A stretch of DNA of 64,000 nucleotides from Bettongia penicillata ogilbyi (Eukaryota; Chordata; Mammalia; Diprotodontia; Potoroidae). Position numbers and translations under genes: made by a program. This document shows positions 45,626-58,353 of the stretch, one piece after another. Every line of letters starts with the position of its first letter. Positions within the stretch are counted from its first letter, which is position 1. Under the pieces are notes generated by a model. It did no database searches and was not told the origin of the DNA. It saw nothing but the letters and a program-made list of their open reading frames with translations. The stretch covers positions 372,001 to 436,000 of the forward strand of contig JAJHZJ010000028.1 in NCBI GenBank assembly GCA_023548195.1, read 5' to 3'.

Positions 45626-46019
45626 TTATCTATCACAGTTTTGTGAGCTAAATGTTGTTTAAATTAATATTATTCTATTGCAAGCAATTATTGGTATGTG
45701 TTTTTATCATGGGAACTATTTAGACATGACATTAAAAACAGCCTCAATTTAATTTTTGAATGTATCTTCTCTGTCATTATTTCCTTTCCTCCTTTCAATG
45801 CTACTCCATCCAGTGTAACTTGCATCTATGTTATCCCATATGTTTTCCAGAGTCATTCACCCAATTGTCCAAGGATCCTCCTCAGTTTTTCCTGATATCT
45901 AAAAAATACTCATAGAGTAAAGGGGTCATCGTTTACTCGCGCTAAATTTTATCATCTTTTTCACTCTTGCATTATTTGGTAACATGCTTTATCTGATATT
46001 TTCTTCATAATAACTTGTT
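45626..46019. other. Unassigned sequence left of HAL1-J
   Basis: No gene or repeat recognised; AT-rich. Confidence 0.4.
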
Positions 46020-46040
46020 TTAATGTAAAGCGCTTTTTTT
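46020..46040 (+). repeat. Left target-site duplication of HAL1-J
   Basis: TTAATGTAAAGCGCTTTTTTT; the right copy at 49004-49021 reads TTAATGTAAAACGTTTTTTA. The deduced nick TTTTTT/AT is the canonical L1 endonuclease type. Confidence 0.8.
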
Positions 46041-46879
46041 CCTACTTTTTTAAATAAAAATTTATTTAACTTTTTACATTCATTTTCACAAAATTTTGGG
46101 TTTCAAATTTTCTGCCCTTTTCTCCTTTCCCCTACCCCAATACACCGAGCATTCTAATTTTCCCTATCACCAAACTGCCCTCTCTTCTACCATCCCTCCC
46201 TTCTCTTATCCCCATTTTCTCTTTTGTCCTGTAGGACCAGATGACTCTCTATTCCCCAATGACTGTATTTCTTGCTTCCTAGTAGTAACAACAATACTCA
46301 ACAGTTGTTCCTAAAACTTTGAGTCTCATAATCTCCTCATCCCTCCCACCCCACCCATTCCCTTTGGGAAGGCAGGCAATTCAATATAGGTCCTATCTGT
46401 GTAGTTTTGCAAATAACTTCGATAATAGTCGTGTTGCATAAGACTAACTGTATTTCCCTCCATCCTATCCTGCCCCTCATTGTTTCTATTCTGTCTTTTC
46501 ATCCGGGCCCGCCCCGAATGTTGACTTCAAATTGCGCCCTCCTCCCATTGCCCTACCTTCCAGCATCCCCCCCACCTTGCTTATCTCCTTCTCCCCCACT
46601 TTCCTGTATTGTAAAATAGGGTTTCATACCAAAATGAGTGTGCATTTTATTACTTCCTTTAGTCGAATGTGATGAGGGTAAACTTCTTGTTTTTTTCTCA
46701 GCTCTCCTCTTTTTCCCTCCACTAAAAAGTCTCCTGCTTGACTCTTGAATGAGATAAAATTTACCCCATTCCATTTCACCCTCTTTTCTCCCACCACATT
46801 TCTCTCTCGCCATTTACCTTATTTTCTTTGAAGATATGGTCCCATCCTATTCAATTCACTCTGTGCTCTCTATCTCTGT

Positions 46880-46921
46880 ATGTGTGTGCATGTGTGTATG
46901 TGTGTGTGCGTGCATGCATGT

Positions 46922-46957
<36 letters not shown>
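46880..46957. repeat. (TG)n run in the HAL1-J tail
   Basis: Ends in a pure run of about 18 TG units, the longest pure run of its kind among the HAL1 tails here. Confidence 0.9.
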
Positions 46958-47091
46958 TCCCACCAACTACCCAGATGCTGAAAAGTTTTAAGAGTTACAA
47001 ATATTGTCTTTTCCATGTAGGAATGTAAACAGTTCACCTTTGGTAAGTCCCTTATGACTTCTCTTTGCTGTTTACTTTTTCATGCTTGTTC

Positions 47092-48192
47092 TCATTTTTG
47101 TGTTTGAAAGTCAAATTTTCTTTTCAGCTCTGGTCTTTTCATCAAGAATGCTTGAAAGTCCTCTGTTTCATTGAAAGACCATATTTTTCCCTGAAGTATT
47201 ATACTCAGTTTTGCTGGGTAGGTGATTCTTGGTTTGAGTCCTAGTTCCTTTGACTTCTGGAATGTCCTATTCCACGCCCTTTGATCCCTTAATGTAGAAG
47301 CTGCTAGATCTTGAGTTATCCTGATTGTATTTCCACAATACTCCAATTGTTTCTTTCTAGCTGCTTGCAATATTTTCTCCTTGACCTGGGAATTCTGAAA
47401 TTTGGCCACAATGTTCCTACGAGTTTCTCTTTTTGGATCTCTTTCAGGAAGTGATCAATGGATTCTTTCAATACCTATTTTCCCTCTGGTTGTAGAATCT
47501 CAGGGCAGTTTTCCTCGATAATTTCATGGAAGATGATGTCTAGGGTCTTTTTTTTTATCATAACTTTCAGGTAGTCCCATAATTTTTAAATTGTCTCTCC
47601 TGGATCTATTTTCCAGGTCAGTTGTTTTTCCCATGAGATATTTCACATTCTCTTCCATTTTTTCATTCTTTTGGCTTTGTTTGGTGATTTCTTGGTTTCT
47701 CAGAAAGTCATTACACTCCATCTGTTTTCATTCTAATTTTGAGAGAACTGTTATCTTCAGTGAGATTTTGAACCTCTTTTTCCATTATGCTAACTCTGCT
47801 TTTGAAAGCATTCTTCTCCTCATTGGCTTTTTGAACCTCTTTTGCCAATTGAGTTAGCCTATTTTTCAAGGTGTTATTTTCTTCAGCATTTTTTGGGTCT
47901 CTTTTACCAAGGTATTGACCCGTTTTTCATGCTTTTCTTGAATCTCTCTCATTTCTCTTCCCAGTTTTTCCTCCACCTGTCTAACTTGATTTTCAAAATC
48001 CTTTTTGAGCTCTTCCATGGCCTGAGCCCACCGGACATCCACCTCGGATGTCTGGGATACAGAGGCCCCAACCTCTATGTCTTTCCCTGATGTTAAGAAT
48101 AGTTCCTCGTCATCAGACTTGAAAGGTGGGAACATCTGCACCCCATCAAAGTTGCTCACTGTGGTCTTATTTTGCTTCCTTTTTCTGGGCAT
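47092..48192 (-). pseudogene. ORF1 of HAL1-J (frameshifts)
   Basis: N-terminus 48192-47866 (MPRKRKQNKTTVSNF..), shifted by loss of one A in the QKNAEEN A-run; coiled-coil/RRM block 47721-47524 (..SRRDNLKIMGLPESYDKKK); C-terminus 47409-47092 (MAKFQNSQVKEKILQAARKKQ.. YPAKLSIILQGKIWSF). The domain set is complete but no continuous frame. Confidence 0.85.
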
Positions 48193-48334
48193 TTTCCCAT
48201 CCAGTTACTTGACTTCTGAGATTCCTCTGCACCCCTGCCTAGATTTGCCCAGCTAGTGCTTGGGGTCTGAGATTCAAATGGGCTTTCTGTGGCAGGAGCA
48301 GCTGCTATTCAATGTGAGCTTAAGTTCTGGTGCT

Positions 48335-48550
48335 CAGGTGGGGGCAGGGCCACCTCTCAGGCTCAGTTCCCTCAGGGGCTTTATGCAGAGACCTTCAGTA
48401 ATGGGGCGGGTGGGGGTAGGGCCGTCTCCCAGGCTCAGTTCCCTCAGGGTCTTTATGCAGAGACCTTCAGTAATGGAGCAGGTGGGGGCAGGGCGGTCTC
48501 TCAGGCTCAGTTCCCTCAGGTGGTTTATGCAGAGACTTTTGGTAATGGCC
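48335..48550 (-). promoter_or_regulatory. 3 x 72-bp tandem repeat in the HAL1-J 5'UTR
   Basis: Units 48335-48406, 48407-48478 and 48479-48550 each run from (CA/CG)GGTGGGGGYAGGG through CAGGCTCAGTTCCCTCAGG and TTTATGCAGAGAC to GTAATGG. Copies A, E, H and I hold a single unit. In mouse L1, tandem 5' monomers form the promoter (established); whether this repeat raises transcription is unknown. Each unit adds a CCCCCACC (KLF/Sp1-like) and a CACCTG-like box on the sense strand (inference). Confidence 0.8.
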
Positions 48551-49003
48551 CTGAACTTCTGCCTGCTGTTCTGGGAGTACCAGGGGCCACCACCACTGCC
48601 TCTGCCTCTGCCTCTGCTTCTGCCTCCCAAGGTTGCCCGAGTCACAGAGACACCCCGCTCCCCTCTCGGCCAGCCCAGACGTCTCTCTCACTGACTTGTA
48701 GTGTCTGTGGGCGGAGTGACCTTCCCTGCTGCCCGAGGTTCCGTCCTTGAAGCCTGCTCAGATCTGCTCCTCTGGGGCCGTGGCCAGGGCAGCTCAGGGG
48801 TGGGCTCCACTTTCTGGGGTGCGACGGACCCCTGGGCACAGCTCTCCAGGGCTCTCTGGAACAGACATCTTTTCCACTGTGTTTCTGCGCACCTTACAGT
48901 GATCCAGAATTTGTGGGGAGTTCTTCTTGCAGGAAATATATGGACTGTGGGTTCGGAGCTAGCATACGTGAGTCTTTCTACTCCACCATCTTGGTTCCAC
49001 CCC

Positions 49004-49021
49004 TTAATGTAAAACGTTTTT
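49004..49021 (+). repeat. Right target-site duplication of HAL1-J
   Basis: TTAATGTAAAACGTTTTT, directly after the element's GGGGTGG start. Confidence 0.8.
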
Positions 49022-50806
49022 TATTGAAGTGACAGTAGGATAAAGCTCGAGCATATCAAGAGGGAAAGCGGTTTTCACTAAGTGCAAGCCAAACTTTAAG
49101 TTCAATCGTGTCACTTCAACTAAAAAGATTTTAAAAATCTAATTCTTAAGTTTGCAATTTGTCTGATTGGTTTCACTCTCTAGAACTGAAAACCTCCTAA
49201 GTGAGGTCATTATAATCTATTTAAATCATGACACAGTCATAACAATTGCTAGTTTTTGACTAACAATAACTTTCCGATAGAAGAGCATTGTATGTAGCAG
49301 AAGATCTTTGGCACGCAGCTATTTCCGCAAGCAAATGATTTGAACAAAGATTAAATGGGAGCATTCCTACTTCAAGGAGGCCAAAGAAATCAAACATTAT
49401 TGAGATAAATAACTTGCCTTGCTCCAGAATACAAATAGAAGAGGGGGTGGAGATGTGTGAACTCTTCCTACTCTCTAATATTACCAAAGTCAACTTTAGT
49501 GAAGTGAGTCTGTATTTTGATTACAAATTCAGAGAAACAGAACTATTGGTTATTGGAAATTTTGCCTTTGAGAGAGGAGGGATAACTTTGTTATGCTCCT
49601 AAGCTTTCTGAATGAAATGGTAGAAGCTAATTTTAATGAACAAAAGAAAGTGATCATTATTTTTTTTAGAAAAAGCTGTTACATAGCTAATTATAATTAA
49701 AGACAACCACCCTTTCCTACTCCCCAGTAATATGTCCCTGTATCCAAAAGAACACAAGCAATGACACACAGGGTCAGATAGATTAATGGTGCCAGATGGC
49801 ATCACCATGACATGTTTTATAGGCAGGAATCATTACCCTTCACAATCTCAACCTCAGAAATTTTGAGATGTACCCTACACATGCCTATGTTCTCTTAATG
49901 GTCTGTTATGAATCTCTAATCTGTGTATGTATCTCAAAACCCTTTTGAACCCATTTCATCCTGTGCAATTTCTTGGAGATAATGAGGTGCAGAAGTTTGT
50001 GTCCTACTGTGCAAATTGTTATTTCTTTTAATTGTACTAAAGTTATTACTCTTTCACTTCCAGAGGCACCTTATAGCCCCTTCAACTTGTATGTTGGCAT
50101 TTTGTAACTATTTTGCTATCCACCCTAGCCTTTCTTTATGTAACATCATAAATTTTAATTGTATCAACATTTATGTTTCCAAAAAGTCTACTATTTTCCC
50201 CCATATTTGCTTTTTAGCTTCTGGTCTTAGGAAAGCAAATTGCCAAGATAATCTCTGCACCATTTACAATTTTGATCAACTTTTCTTGAATTATGGCTAT
50301 GTAATGGGAATAAAGCATCTTTTTTTTTGACATTCATTAATATTACTTTCCCTCCCATTCCCACCCATTTACATAGCTAATTATATGTTCCCCTCCTATG
50401 CCCCACACATTTAACTCTTTTATTATTGCAGCACACTGGATGAATGTTTCAAGCAAAAGAGATATTTCTTTACTAGTTACTTCTAGCTTGATTTCCAAGA
50501 GGTTCTTAGCATACTTAAGATTATGTTTCTGTAAATTCATTATATTTTTACAGACTTTCACCTTACTGTTTTCAGAGGTCTTCCAATACTAAATTATTAC
50601 CATAACATTGACTTTCATCAAAAGAAATGGTCATCTGGAACAGAGATCTTAGGCTGTGCTCTGTCTTTTAGATTTTTCAACTTCTATTAAGTACCTACAA
50701 TTTATAATGCATTTATTCTAAATAGATAGTTGTAACACCTAAGAATCTGAGATATCCGTAATATGAGTATTCCTTCCAACAATAAAGTTGAAAACTGCCT
50801 TACATT
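49022..50806. other. Single-copy-like intergenic sequence, no gene seen
   Basis: AT-rich, no repeat family recognised and no conserved frame. It is one of the few stretches over 1.5 kb free of L1 sequence. Confidence 0.5.
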
Positions 50807-50827
50807 TAAGTAGGAAGTCTTTTTTTG
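50807..50827 (+). repeat. Left target-site duplication of the full-length L1
   Basis: TAAGTAGGAAGTCTTTTTTTG; right copy 60561-60579 TAAGGAGGAAATCTTTCTG. About 15 comparable bases with two differences. Confidence 0.65.
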
Positions 50828-51329
50828 TTTTATTTTTTTTAATTAATTTTATTGATTTTCGGTGTTCTTCAATCACTACTATATAATTTGGATTTTTTTC
50901 CTCCCTCCGACCTCCCACCCCGAGATGGAATACAATTTTATATGTTTTCTACACATACATTCCTATTGAATACATTTTCACTATAGTCATTAGGTGTAGA
51001 AAAATTGAAATGAATGAGAGAAATCATATAACAAGCCAAAACATATACAAAAGAAAATGATCTGCTACATTCTGTAATTGAATTACATAGTTCTCTCTCT
51101 GGATGTGGAAGGCATTTTGCCTTAAAAGACTATTGCAAATTTTTTTTTTTTAAGTCCTTGCATTGCAACATGTCAAGACTACCAGAAAAATCTCTTGCAT
51201 ACTGTGGTCATTGGTGTGCACAAATTTCTCCTGGTTCTGCTCCTTTCACTCAACATCAGATCATATAAGTCTTTCCAGGCCTTTCTGAAGTCTTCCTGTT
51301 CATTATTTCTTAAAGTACAATTTTATTCC

Positions 51330-54300
51330 ATTACATTCATACACCATAATTTATTGAGACATTCCCCAGTTAATAGAAATTCCCTTGATTTCCAGTTTTT
51401 GGCCACCACAAAGAGTGCTGCTATAAATATTTTTGTACCTGTGGTACCCTTTCCCATTTTTATGATCTCTTGGGGATACAGTCCAAGAAGAAATATTGCT
51501 GAGTCAAAAGTTATGCATATTTTTGCAGCCCTTTGCACATAGCTCCAAATTGCTCTCCAGAATGGTTGGATCAGCTCACAGTTGCACCAACAATGAATTA
51601 GTGTTCCAAATCTCCCACATTCTCTCCAACATTTATCATCTTCCTGTTCTGTCATGTTAGCCAATCTGATAGGTGTGATGTGGTACCTCAAAGTTGGTTT
51701 GATTTGTGTCTATCTAATCAGTAGTGATCTATAGTAATTTTTCATATGACTATAGAAAGCTTTAATTTCTTCCTCTGAAGACTGCTGTTCATATCTTTTA
51801 ACCATTTATCAACTGGAGAATGACTTGTATTCTTGTATATTTGACACAGTTCTCTATATGTTTTAGAAATGAAGCCTTTATCACAGGCACTAGTTGCAAA
51901 AATTCTTTCACAATTTTCTGCATCCCTCCTAATTTTGGTTGCACTGGGGTTTGTGCAAAACTTTTTCAGTTTAATTTAATCAAAATTTTCCATCTTGTAC
52001 TTCATAATGCTTTCTATCTCTTCTTTAGTCAAAAATTCTTCCCTTCTCCATAAATCTGAAAAATACACTATTCCTTGCTCCACCAATTTGTCCATAGTAT
52101 CAATCTTTATACCTAGATCATGGACCCATTCAGACTTATTCATGTGTACAATGTCAGGCATTGGTCTATGCCTAGTTTCCACCACACTGTTATCCAGTTT
52201 TCCCAGTAATTTTTGTCAAGGAGTGAGTTCTTATCCCAAAATCTGGGGTACTTCAGCTTATCAAACAGTAGATTACTATACTCATTGACTACTATGTCTT
52301 GAGTACTTGTTTTACTCCACTTGTCTACCCTTCTGTTTCTTAGCCAGTACTAAGTGGTTTGCTGCTTTATAATACAATTTGAGATCTGGTAGACAAGACC
52401 TTCCTTACCATACCACCTTCCTTAGCATTTCTTTTCATTAGTCCCCTTGATATTCTGGACATTTCGTTCTTCCAGATGAATTTTGATATTATTTTTTTCT
52501 AGCTCTAGAAAATAATTATCTGACAGTTTTATTGGTATGGCACTAAATAACTAAACTAATTTAGATCGAATTATTATTTTTATTATATTGGCTCAGCCTA
52601 CACATGAGCAACTGATGTTTTATCACTTACTGAGATCTGACTTTGTGTGAAAAATGTCTTATAATTGTGTTCATATAGTCTCTGGATTTGTTTTGGCTGA
52701 TAAACTCCCAAATATTTTATATTGTCTATCCTAGCTTTAAATGAGATTTCTATTTCTATCTCTTGCTGTTGGGCTTTGTTACTAATATACAGAAATGCAG
52801 AAAATTTGTGAGGGTTTATTTTGTAACCTGCAAGTTTGCCAAAGTTGTTTGTTATTGCAAGTAGTGTTTCACTTGACTCTCTGGGATTATCTAAATATAT
52901 CATCATATCATCTGCAAGGAGTGATAACATAGTTTCTTCTTTGCCTATTCTAATTCCTTCAATTTCTTTATTAATTGCTACACCTAATATTTCTAGTACC
53001 ATGCTGAATAATAGTGGTGATAATATACATCCTTGTTTCACCCCTGATCTTATTGGAAATGGACCTAGCTTATCTCAATTGCACATAATGTTTGCTGAAG
53101 GTTTTAGGTAGATAGTGCTTATTATTTTATGGAAAGTTCCCTTTATTCCTATATTCCCCAGTGTTTTTAAGAGGAATGGGTGTTATATTTTTTCAAAAGC
53201 TTTTTCTGTATCCATTGAGATAATCATGTGGTTTCTGATAGTTTTGTTGTTGATATGATCAATAATGCTAATAGTTTTCTAATATTGAACCAGCCCTGCA
53301 TTCTTGGTATGATTCGCCTGATCATAATGTATTATTCTTGTGATAATTTGCTGTATTATTTTTGCCAAAATCTTACTTAATTTTTTTGCATCTATATTCA
53401 TTAGAGAAATTGGTCTATAATTTTCTTTCTCTATTTTGGTTTTTCCTGGTTTAGGTACCAAAGCCATATCTGTATTATAAAAAGAAATTGGGAAGACTCC
53501 TTCTTCCTCAATTTTCAAAAATAGTTAATATAGCATTGGAATTAACTGTTCTTTAAATGTTTGATAGAATTCACTTGTAAATCCATCTGGCCCTGGAGAT
53601 TTTTTCCTAGGGAGTTCATTGATGGCTTCTTCAATTGCTTTTTCTGAGAGGGGATGTTTAAGTATTCAACTTCCTCTTCTGTTAAGCTGGACAATTTATA
53701 TATATATACTATATATATTTAAATATATATTAAATTAATTAAAATTAAATATATATTAAATAAATATATAAATATTTAATATATTTAAATATATATTAAA
53801 TATATTTATATATTAAATTATAAATATATATATTTATAATATATATTTATATATATTATAATATATATTATATTATATATTGTAATATATTATATATAAA
53901 ATATATTTAAATATACTATATATATTTAAATACTCATCCATCTCATTTAGATTGTTGAATTTATGGGCATAAAGTTAGGCAAAGTAATTTCTAATTATTG
54001 TTTTAATTTCCTCCTCATTGGAGGTGAGTTCAAACCTTTCATTTTTAATATTGCTAATCTGGTTTTCTTCTTTCTTTTTTTAAGTCAAATTGACCAAATG
54101 TTTATCAATTTTATTGTTTTTTTTCATAAAACCAAGTTTTAATTTTATTTATTAGTTCAATTGCTTTTTTAATTTCAATTTTATTAATCTTTCCTTTGCT
54201 TTTCAGTATTTCTAATTTGTTATTAGGGATTTTCAATTTGTTTTTTTTCAAAATTTTTCAGCCGCATGCCCAATTGATTTATCTTCTCTTTTTCTATTTT

Positions 54301-55235
54301 ATTCATGTAGGCTTTCAAAGACATAAAGCTTCCCCTAAGAACAACTTTTGCAGTATTCCATAAGATTTGGTAGGTTATCTCATTATTGTCATTCTCTTGA
54401 ATGAAGTTGTTGATTATTTCTACGATTTGTTGTTTAACCCATTCCTTCTTTAGGATTACATTATTTAGTTTCCAATTAATTTTTGGTTTATATTTGCGTG
54501 GCCTTTTCTTTATACAATTATTATTGCATTATGAACGAGAATTATGCATTAACTATCTCTGAATTTCTGCACTGGACTGTTAGGTTTTTATGTCCTAGAC
54601 AATGGTCAGTTTCTGTATATGTGCCATGTACCACAGAGAAAAAGATATATTCCTTTCTATCCCCATTCAATTTTCTCCAGAGATCTATCTTTTCTACCTT
54701 ATTTAGAGTTTTATTCACCTCAACCTTTTTCTTTTTATTTTAAGGTTAGATTTATCAAGTTCATGGAAGGAGAGGTTGTGATTCCCCCACTAATGTAGTT
54801 TTGCTGTCCATTTCTTCCTACAACTCCCCCAGCCTCTTCTCCAAGAATCTGGATGCTATACCACTTGGAGCATGCATGTGTAGTAATGATATTGCTTCAT
54901 TTTCTATGGTGCCTTTTAGCAGGGTATAGTTTCCTTCCTTATCTCTTTTCATTAGATCTATTCCTGCTTTTGCTTTGTCTAAGATTAGGATTGCTACCCC
55001 TGCTTTTCTTACATCAGCCAAGGCACAATATATTCTGACACAAACTTTTACCTTTATTCCGTGCGCATCCCCCCCCCCATTTCAAATTTGCTTTTTGCAA
55101 ACAACATAATGTTGGATTATGACTTTTAATCCATTCTGCTATCTGTCTCTGTTTCATGGGAGAGTTCATTCTATTCATATTCCCAGTTTTGATTACAATC
55201 TGAGTATTTCCCTCCATCCTCTTTACCACTGTTTG
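51330..55235 (-). pseudogene. ORF2 (endonuclease-reverse transcriptase) of the full-length L1
   Basis: Order from the N-terminus: endonuclease (55230-54820) with NMNRMNSPMKQRQIAEWIKS and KAGVAILILDK..KRDKEGNY; RT (53518-53279, [20 protein letters not shown]; 53041-52598, QGCILSPLLF and LADDMMIY at ~52900-52918); C-terminal Cys-rich domain (51691-51330, CWRECGRFGTLIHCW, FDSAIFLLGLYPQE). Human L1 ORF2p has the same order. The catalytic Glu of the endonuclease motif QETHL is Lys here (LQKANL, codon ~55092-55094), while the RT Asp-Asp pair survives. Multiple frameshifts and an AT repeat separate the parts. Confidence 0.85.
53693..53931. repeat. AT-rich palindromic repeat within ORF2
   Basis: About 240 bp made almost only of TATATA, TTTAAATATA and ATTAAATATATA steps, lying between the endonuclease and RT parts of ORF2. 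Highly self-complementary, so cruciform-prone. It interrupts otherwise alignable coding sequence and must have grown after insertion. Confidence 0.85.
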
Positions 55236-56231
55236 TGCTTCTGGTGCTCCCATCACCCTTCCCCTTCTCAACAGTTTTCACTTTTGACTACCCCCTCCGC
55301 AGTCTTCCCTTCCTTCTTTCACCCTCCTCCCTTTTAGTTCCCTTTACCCTTAGTACTTTCTCCCTTCCTTTTAGCCTCACCTCCCTTTTCTTCTCCCTCC
55401 ACCTCCTACTGCCTATAAAGCTACTTAGATTTATATACTTAATTAAGTTTGTTGTCCCCTCCTTGAACCAAATCAGATGAGACTACCTCTCAAACAGTAC
55501 TCATCTTCCTCCTTTTTCCCTCTACTGAAATATAATTTTGTACCTATTGCTGTGATGGAATTTACCATTTTCTGCTTCCTCCTTTTCACATCTGATGTTG
55601 CAATGCCTTCTCGTGCTTAAATCATATTTTTATCATCACATCATTTACTTTTTACCTGTTCCCTCTATATTTATCCCTTTTATATTTCATAATAGATGTG
55701 CAATTCTCAAGATCAACAAGTATCACCTTCCCTTATAGGGAGGCAAACAGTTTGCCCAAATTGAGCAACAAGTTTTTCTTTACCCTTGTTTATCTTTTTA
55801 TACCTCTCTTGAAACCTGTGTTAGAAGACTGAATTTTCTGTTGGGTTCTTTTTTGTCAGCAAGGTCTGGAAAGCCCTTATTTCATTTAATGTTCATCTCA
55901 TTGCCTGAAATATTATGTTGAACTTTGCTGAGTAGTTGATCTTTAGTTATAGTCCAAGCTCCTTTGTCTTACAGAATAGCATATTCCAATTCCTTAGATC
56001 TTTCAACGTGGAAGCTGCAAGGTCCTGTGTGATCCTGACTGTAGCTCCTCAATATTTTAATGGTTTCTTTCAGGCTGCCTATAGAATTTTCTCCTTCACT
56101 TGATAGTTTGTGAATTTGGCAACAATATTTCTTGCCGTTTTAAGTTTGTGATCCCTTTCAGGAGGTGAATGGTGGATTATTTCAAAAACTGTTTTGCTGC
56201 CTGGATCTAGGACTTCTGGGCAGTTTTCCTT

Positions 56232-56242
56232 GATGATTTCTT
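56232..56242 (+). repeat. Left target-site duplication of HAL1-K
   Basis: GATGATTTCTT; right copy 59014-59024 GATGGTTTCTT. The deduced first-strand nick is TTTCTT/GG. Confidence 0.7.
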
Positions 56243-57077
56243 TTTTTTAAAATAAATTTATTTATTTAACTTCTTTACATTCATTTCCACAAAATTTTGG
56301 GTTCCAAATTTTCTCCCCATTTGTCCCCTGCCCCTACCTCAATACATCAAGCACACTAATTGCCCCTATCACCAATCTGCCCTTTTTTCTATCATCCCTC
56401 CCTTTCCCTGCCCCCATCTTCTCTTCTGTCCTGTAGGGTCAGATAACTTTCTATTCCCCATTACCTGTATTTCTTATTTCCTAGTAGCAAGTACAATACT
56501 CGAGTTGTTCCTGAAACTTTGAGTTCCAACTTCTCCCTATCCCTCCCTCCCCACCCATTCCCTTTGGGAAGGCCGACAATTCAATATAGGGCCTATCTGT
56601 GTAGTTTTGCAAATGACTTCGATAATAGTCGTGCTTTGTAAGACTAACTATATTTCCCTCCATCCTATCCTTCCCCCCATTGTTTCTATTCTCTCTTTTG
56701 ATCCTGTCCCTCCCCAAGAGTGTTGACTTCAAATTTCTCCCTCCTCCCATTGCCCTCCCTTCCATCATCCCCCCCACCCTGCTTATCCCCTTCTCCCTCA
56801 CTTTCCTGTATTGTAAGATAGGTTTTCATACCAAAATGAGTGTGCTCTTTATTCCTTCCTTTAGACAAATGTGTTGAGAGTAAACTTCATGTTTTGTTTC
56901 ACCTCCATTTTTTTCTCCACTAAAAAGTCCCCTGCCTGCCTCTTCTATGAGAGATAATTTGCCCTATTCCATTTCCCTCTCTCTCCTCCCAATACATTTC
57001 TCTCTCAAAACTTTACGTCATTTTTTAAAGATATGATCCCATCCTATTCAATTCATTCTTTGCTCTCTGTCTCTGTG

Positions 57078-57116
57078 CATGGGCACATGTGTATGTGCGT
57101 GTGTGTGTGTGTGTGT
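57078..57116. repeat. (TG)n run in the HAL1-K tail
   Basis: Short TG run at the standard position. Confidence 0.85.
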
Positions 57117-57251
57117 AATCCCACCAACTACCCAGATACTAGAAAATTTCAAGAGTTACAAATATTATCTTTCTATGTAGGAATGTAAAGAGTTCAACTT
57201 TAGTAAGCCCCTTATGACTTCTCTTTGCTGTTTACCTTTACATGCTTCTCT

Positions 57252-58353
57252 TCATTCTTGTGTTTGAAAGTAAAATTTTTTTTTCAGCTCTGTTCTTTTC
57301 ATAAAGAATGCCTGAAAGAACTCGATTTCATTCAAGGACCACTTTTTCCCCTGAAGTATTATGCTCAGTTTTGCTGGGTAGGTGATTCTTGGTTTTAGTC
57401 CTAGTTCCTTTGACTTCTGGAATATCATATTCCAAGCCCTGTGATCCCTTAATGTAGAAGCTGCTAGATCTTGTGTTATCCTGATTATATTTCCACAATA
57501 TTGTGATTGTTTCTTTCTAGCTGCTTGCAATATTTTCTCCTTGACCAGGGAACTCTGGAATTTGGCCACAGTGTTCCTAGGAGTTTCTCTTTTTGGATCT
57601 CCTTCAGGTGGTGATTGGTGGATTCCTTGAATACTTATTTTGCCCTCTGGTTCCAGAATATCAGGGCAATTTTCCTTGAAAATTTCATGAAAGATGATGT
57701 CTAGGCTCTTTTTTTGATCATGGCTTTCAGGTAGTCCCATAATTTTTAAATTGTCTATCCTAGATCTATTTTCCAGGTCAGTTGTTTTTTCAATGAGATA
57801 TTTCACATTCTCTTCCATTTTTTCATTCTTTTGGTTTTGTTTTGTGATTTCTTGGTTTCTCAGAAAGTCATTAGACTCCATCTGTTCCATTCTAATTTTG
57901 AAAGAACTATTTTCTTCAGTAAGCATTTGAACTTCCTTTTCCATTTGGCTAATTCTGCTTTTAAAAGCATTCTTATCCTTATTGGCTTTTTGAACCTCTT
58001 TTGCCAATTGAGTTAGCCTATTTTTCAAGGTGTTATTTTCTTCAGCATTTTTTTGGGTCTCTTTTAGCAAGATGTTGACCTGCTTTTCATGCTTTTCTTG
58101 TGTCTCTCTCATTTCTCTTCCCAGTTTTTCCTCCACCTCTCTAACTTGATTTTCAAAATCCTTTTGGAGCTCTTCCATGACCTGAGCCCACTGAATATTT
58201 ATTTTGGATGTTTGGGATACAGAAGTCTTGACTTCTATGTCTTTTCCTGATGGTAAACTTTGTTCTTCCTCACTCTGAAAGGATGGGAGGAGATATCTGT
58301 TCACCAAGAAAGTAATCTACTATGGTCCTAATATTTTTCCCTTTTCTGGGCAT
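57252..58353 (-). pseudogene. ORF1 of HAL1-K (frameshift near the N-terminus)
   Basis: The conserved start (MPRKGKN) is at 58353, but an indel in the first ~30 codons puts a stop (..LSE then TGA) in that frame. From 58307 a 351-residue frame is open to the natural end at 57252 and holds the coiled coil, RRM (SRIDNLKIMGLPESHDQKKS, NTVAKFQSS) and YPAKLSIILQGKKWS. Only the basic N-terminus would be lost if translation began at the internal Met, so a truncated product is possible in principle. Confidence 0.8.

Larger units (their letters stand above)
46041..49003 (-). mobile_element. HAL1-J: full-length half-L1 with triplicated 5'UTR segment
   Basis: Minus strand: GGGGTGGAACCAAGATGGTGG at 49003, a 5'UTR longer than in the other copies because of a 3 x 72-bp tandem repeat (48335-48550), ORF1 48192-47092 (broken), tail with a long TG run (46880-46957), and 3' end at ~46041-46055 with TTTAAATAAAAATTTA. 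Flanked by a ~15-18-bp TSD. No ORF2. This is the clearest normal TPRT insertion among the HAL1 copies. Confidence 0.88.

Noticed and set aside
48260..48750. Open frames across the HAL1-J 5'UTR
   Set aside because: The 72-bp repeat unit is a multiple of three and GC-rich, which opens frames in all phases; there is no matching frame in the other copies.
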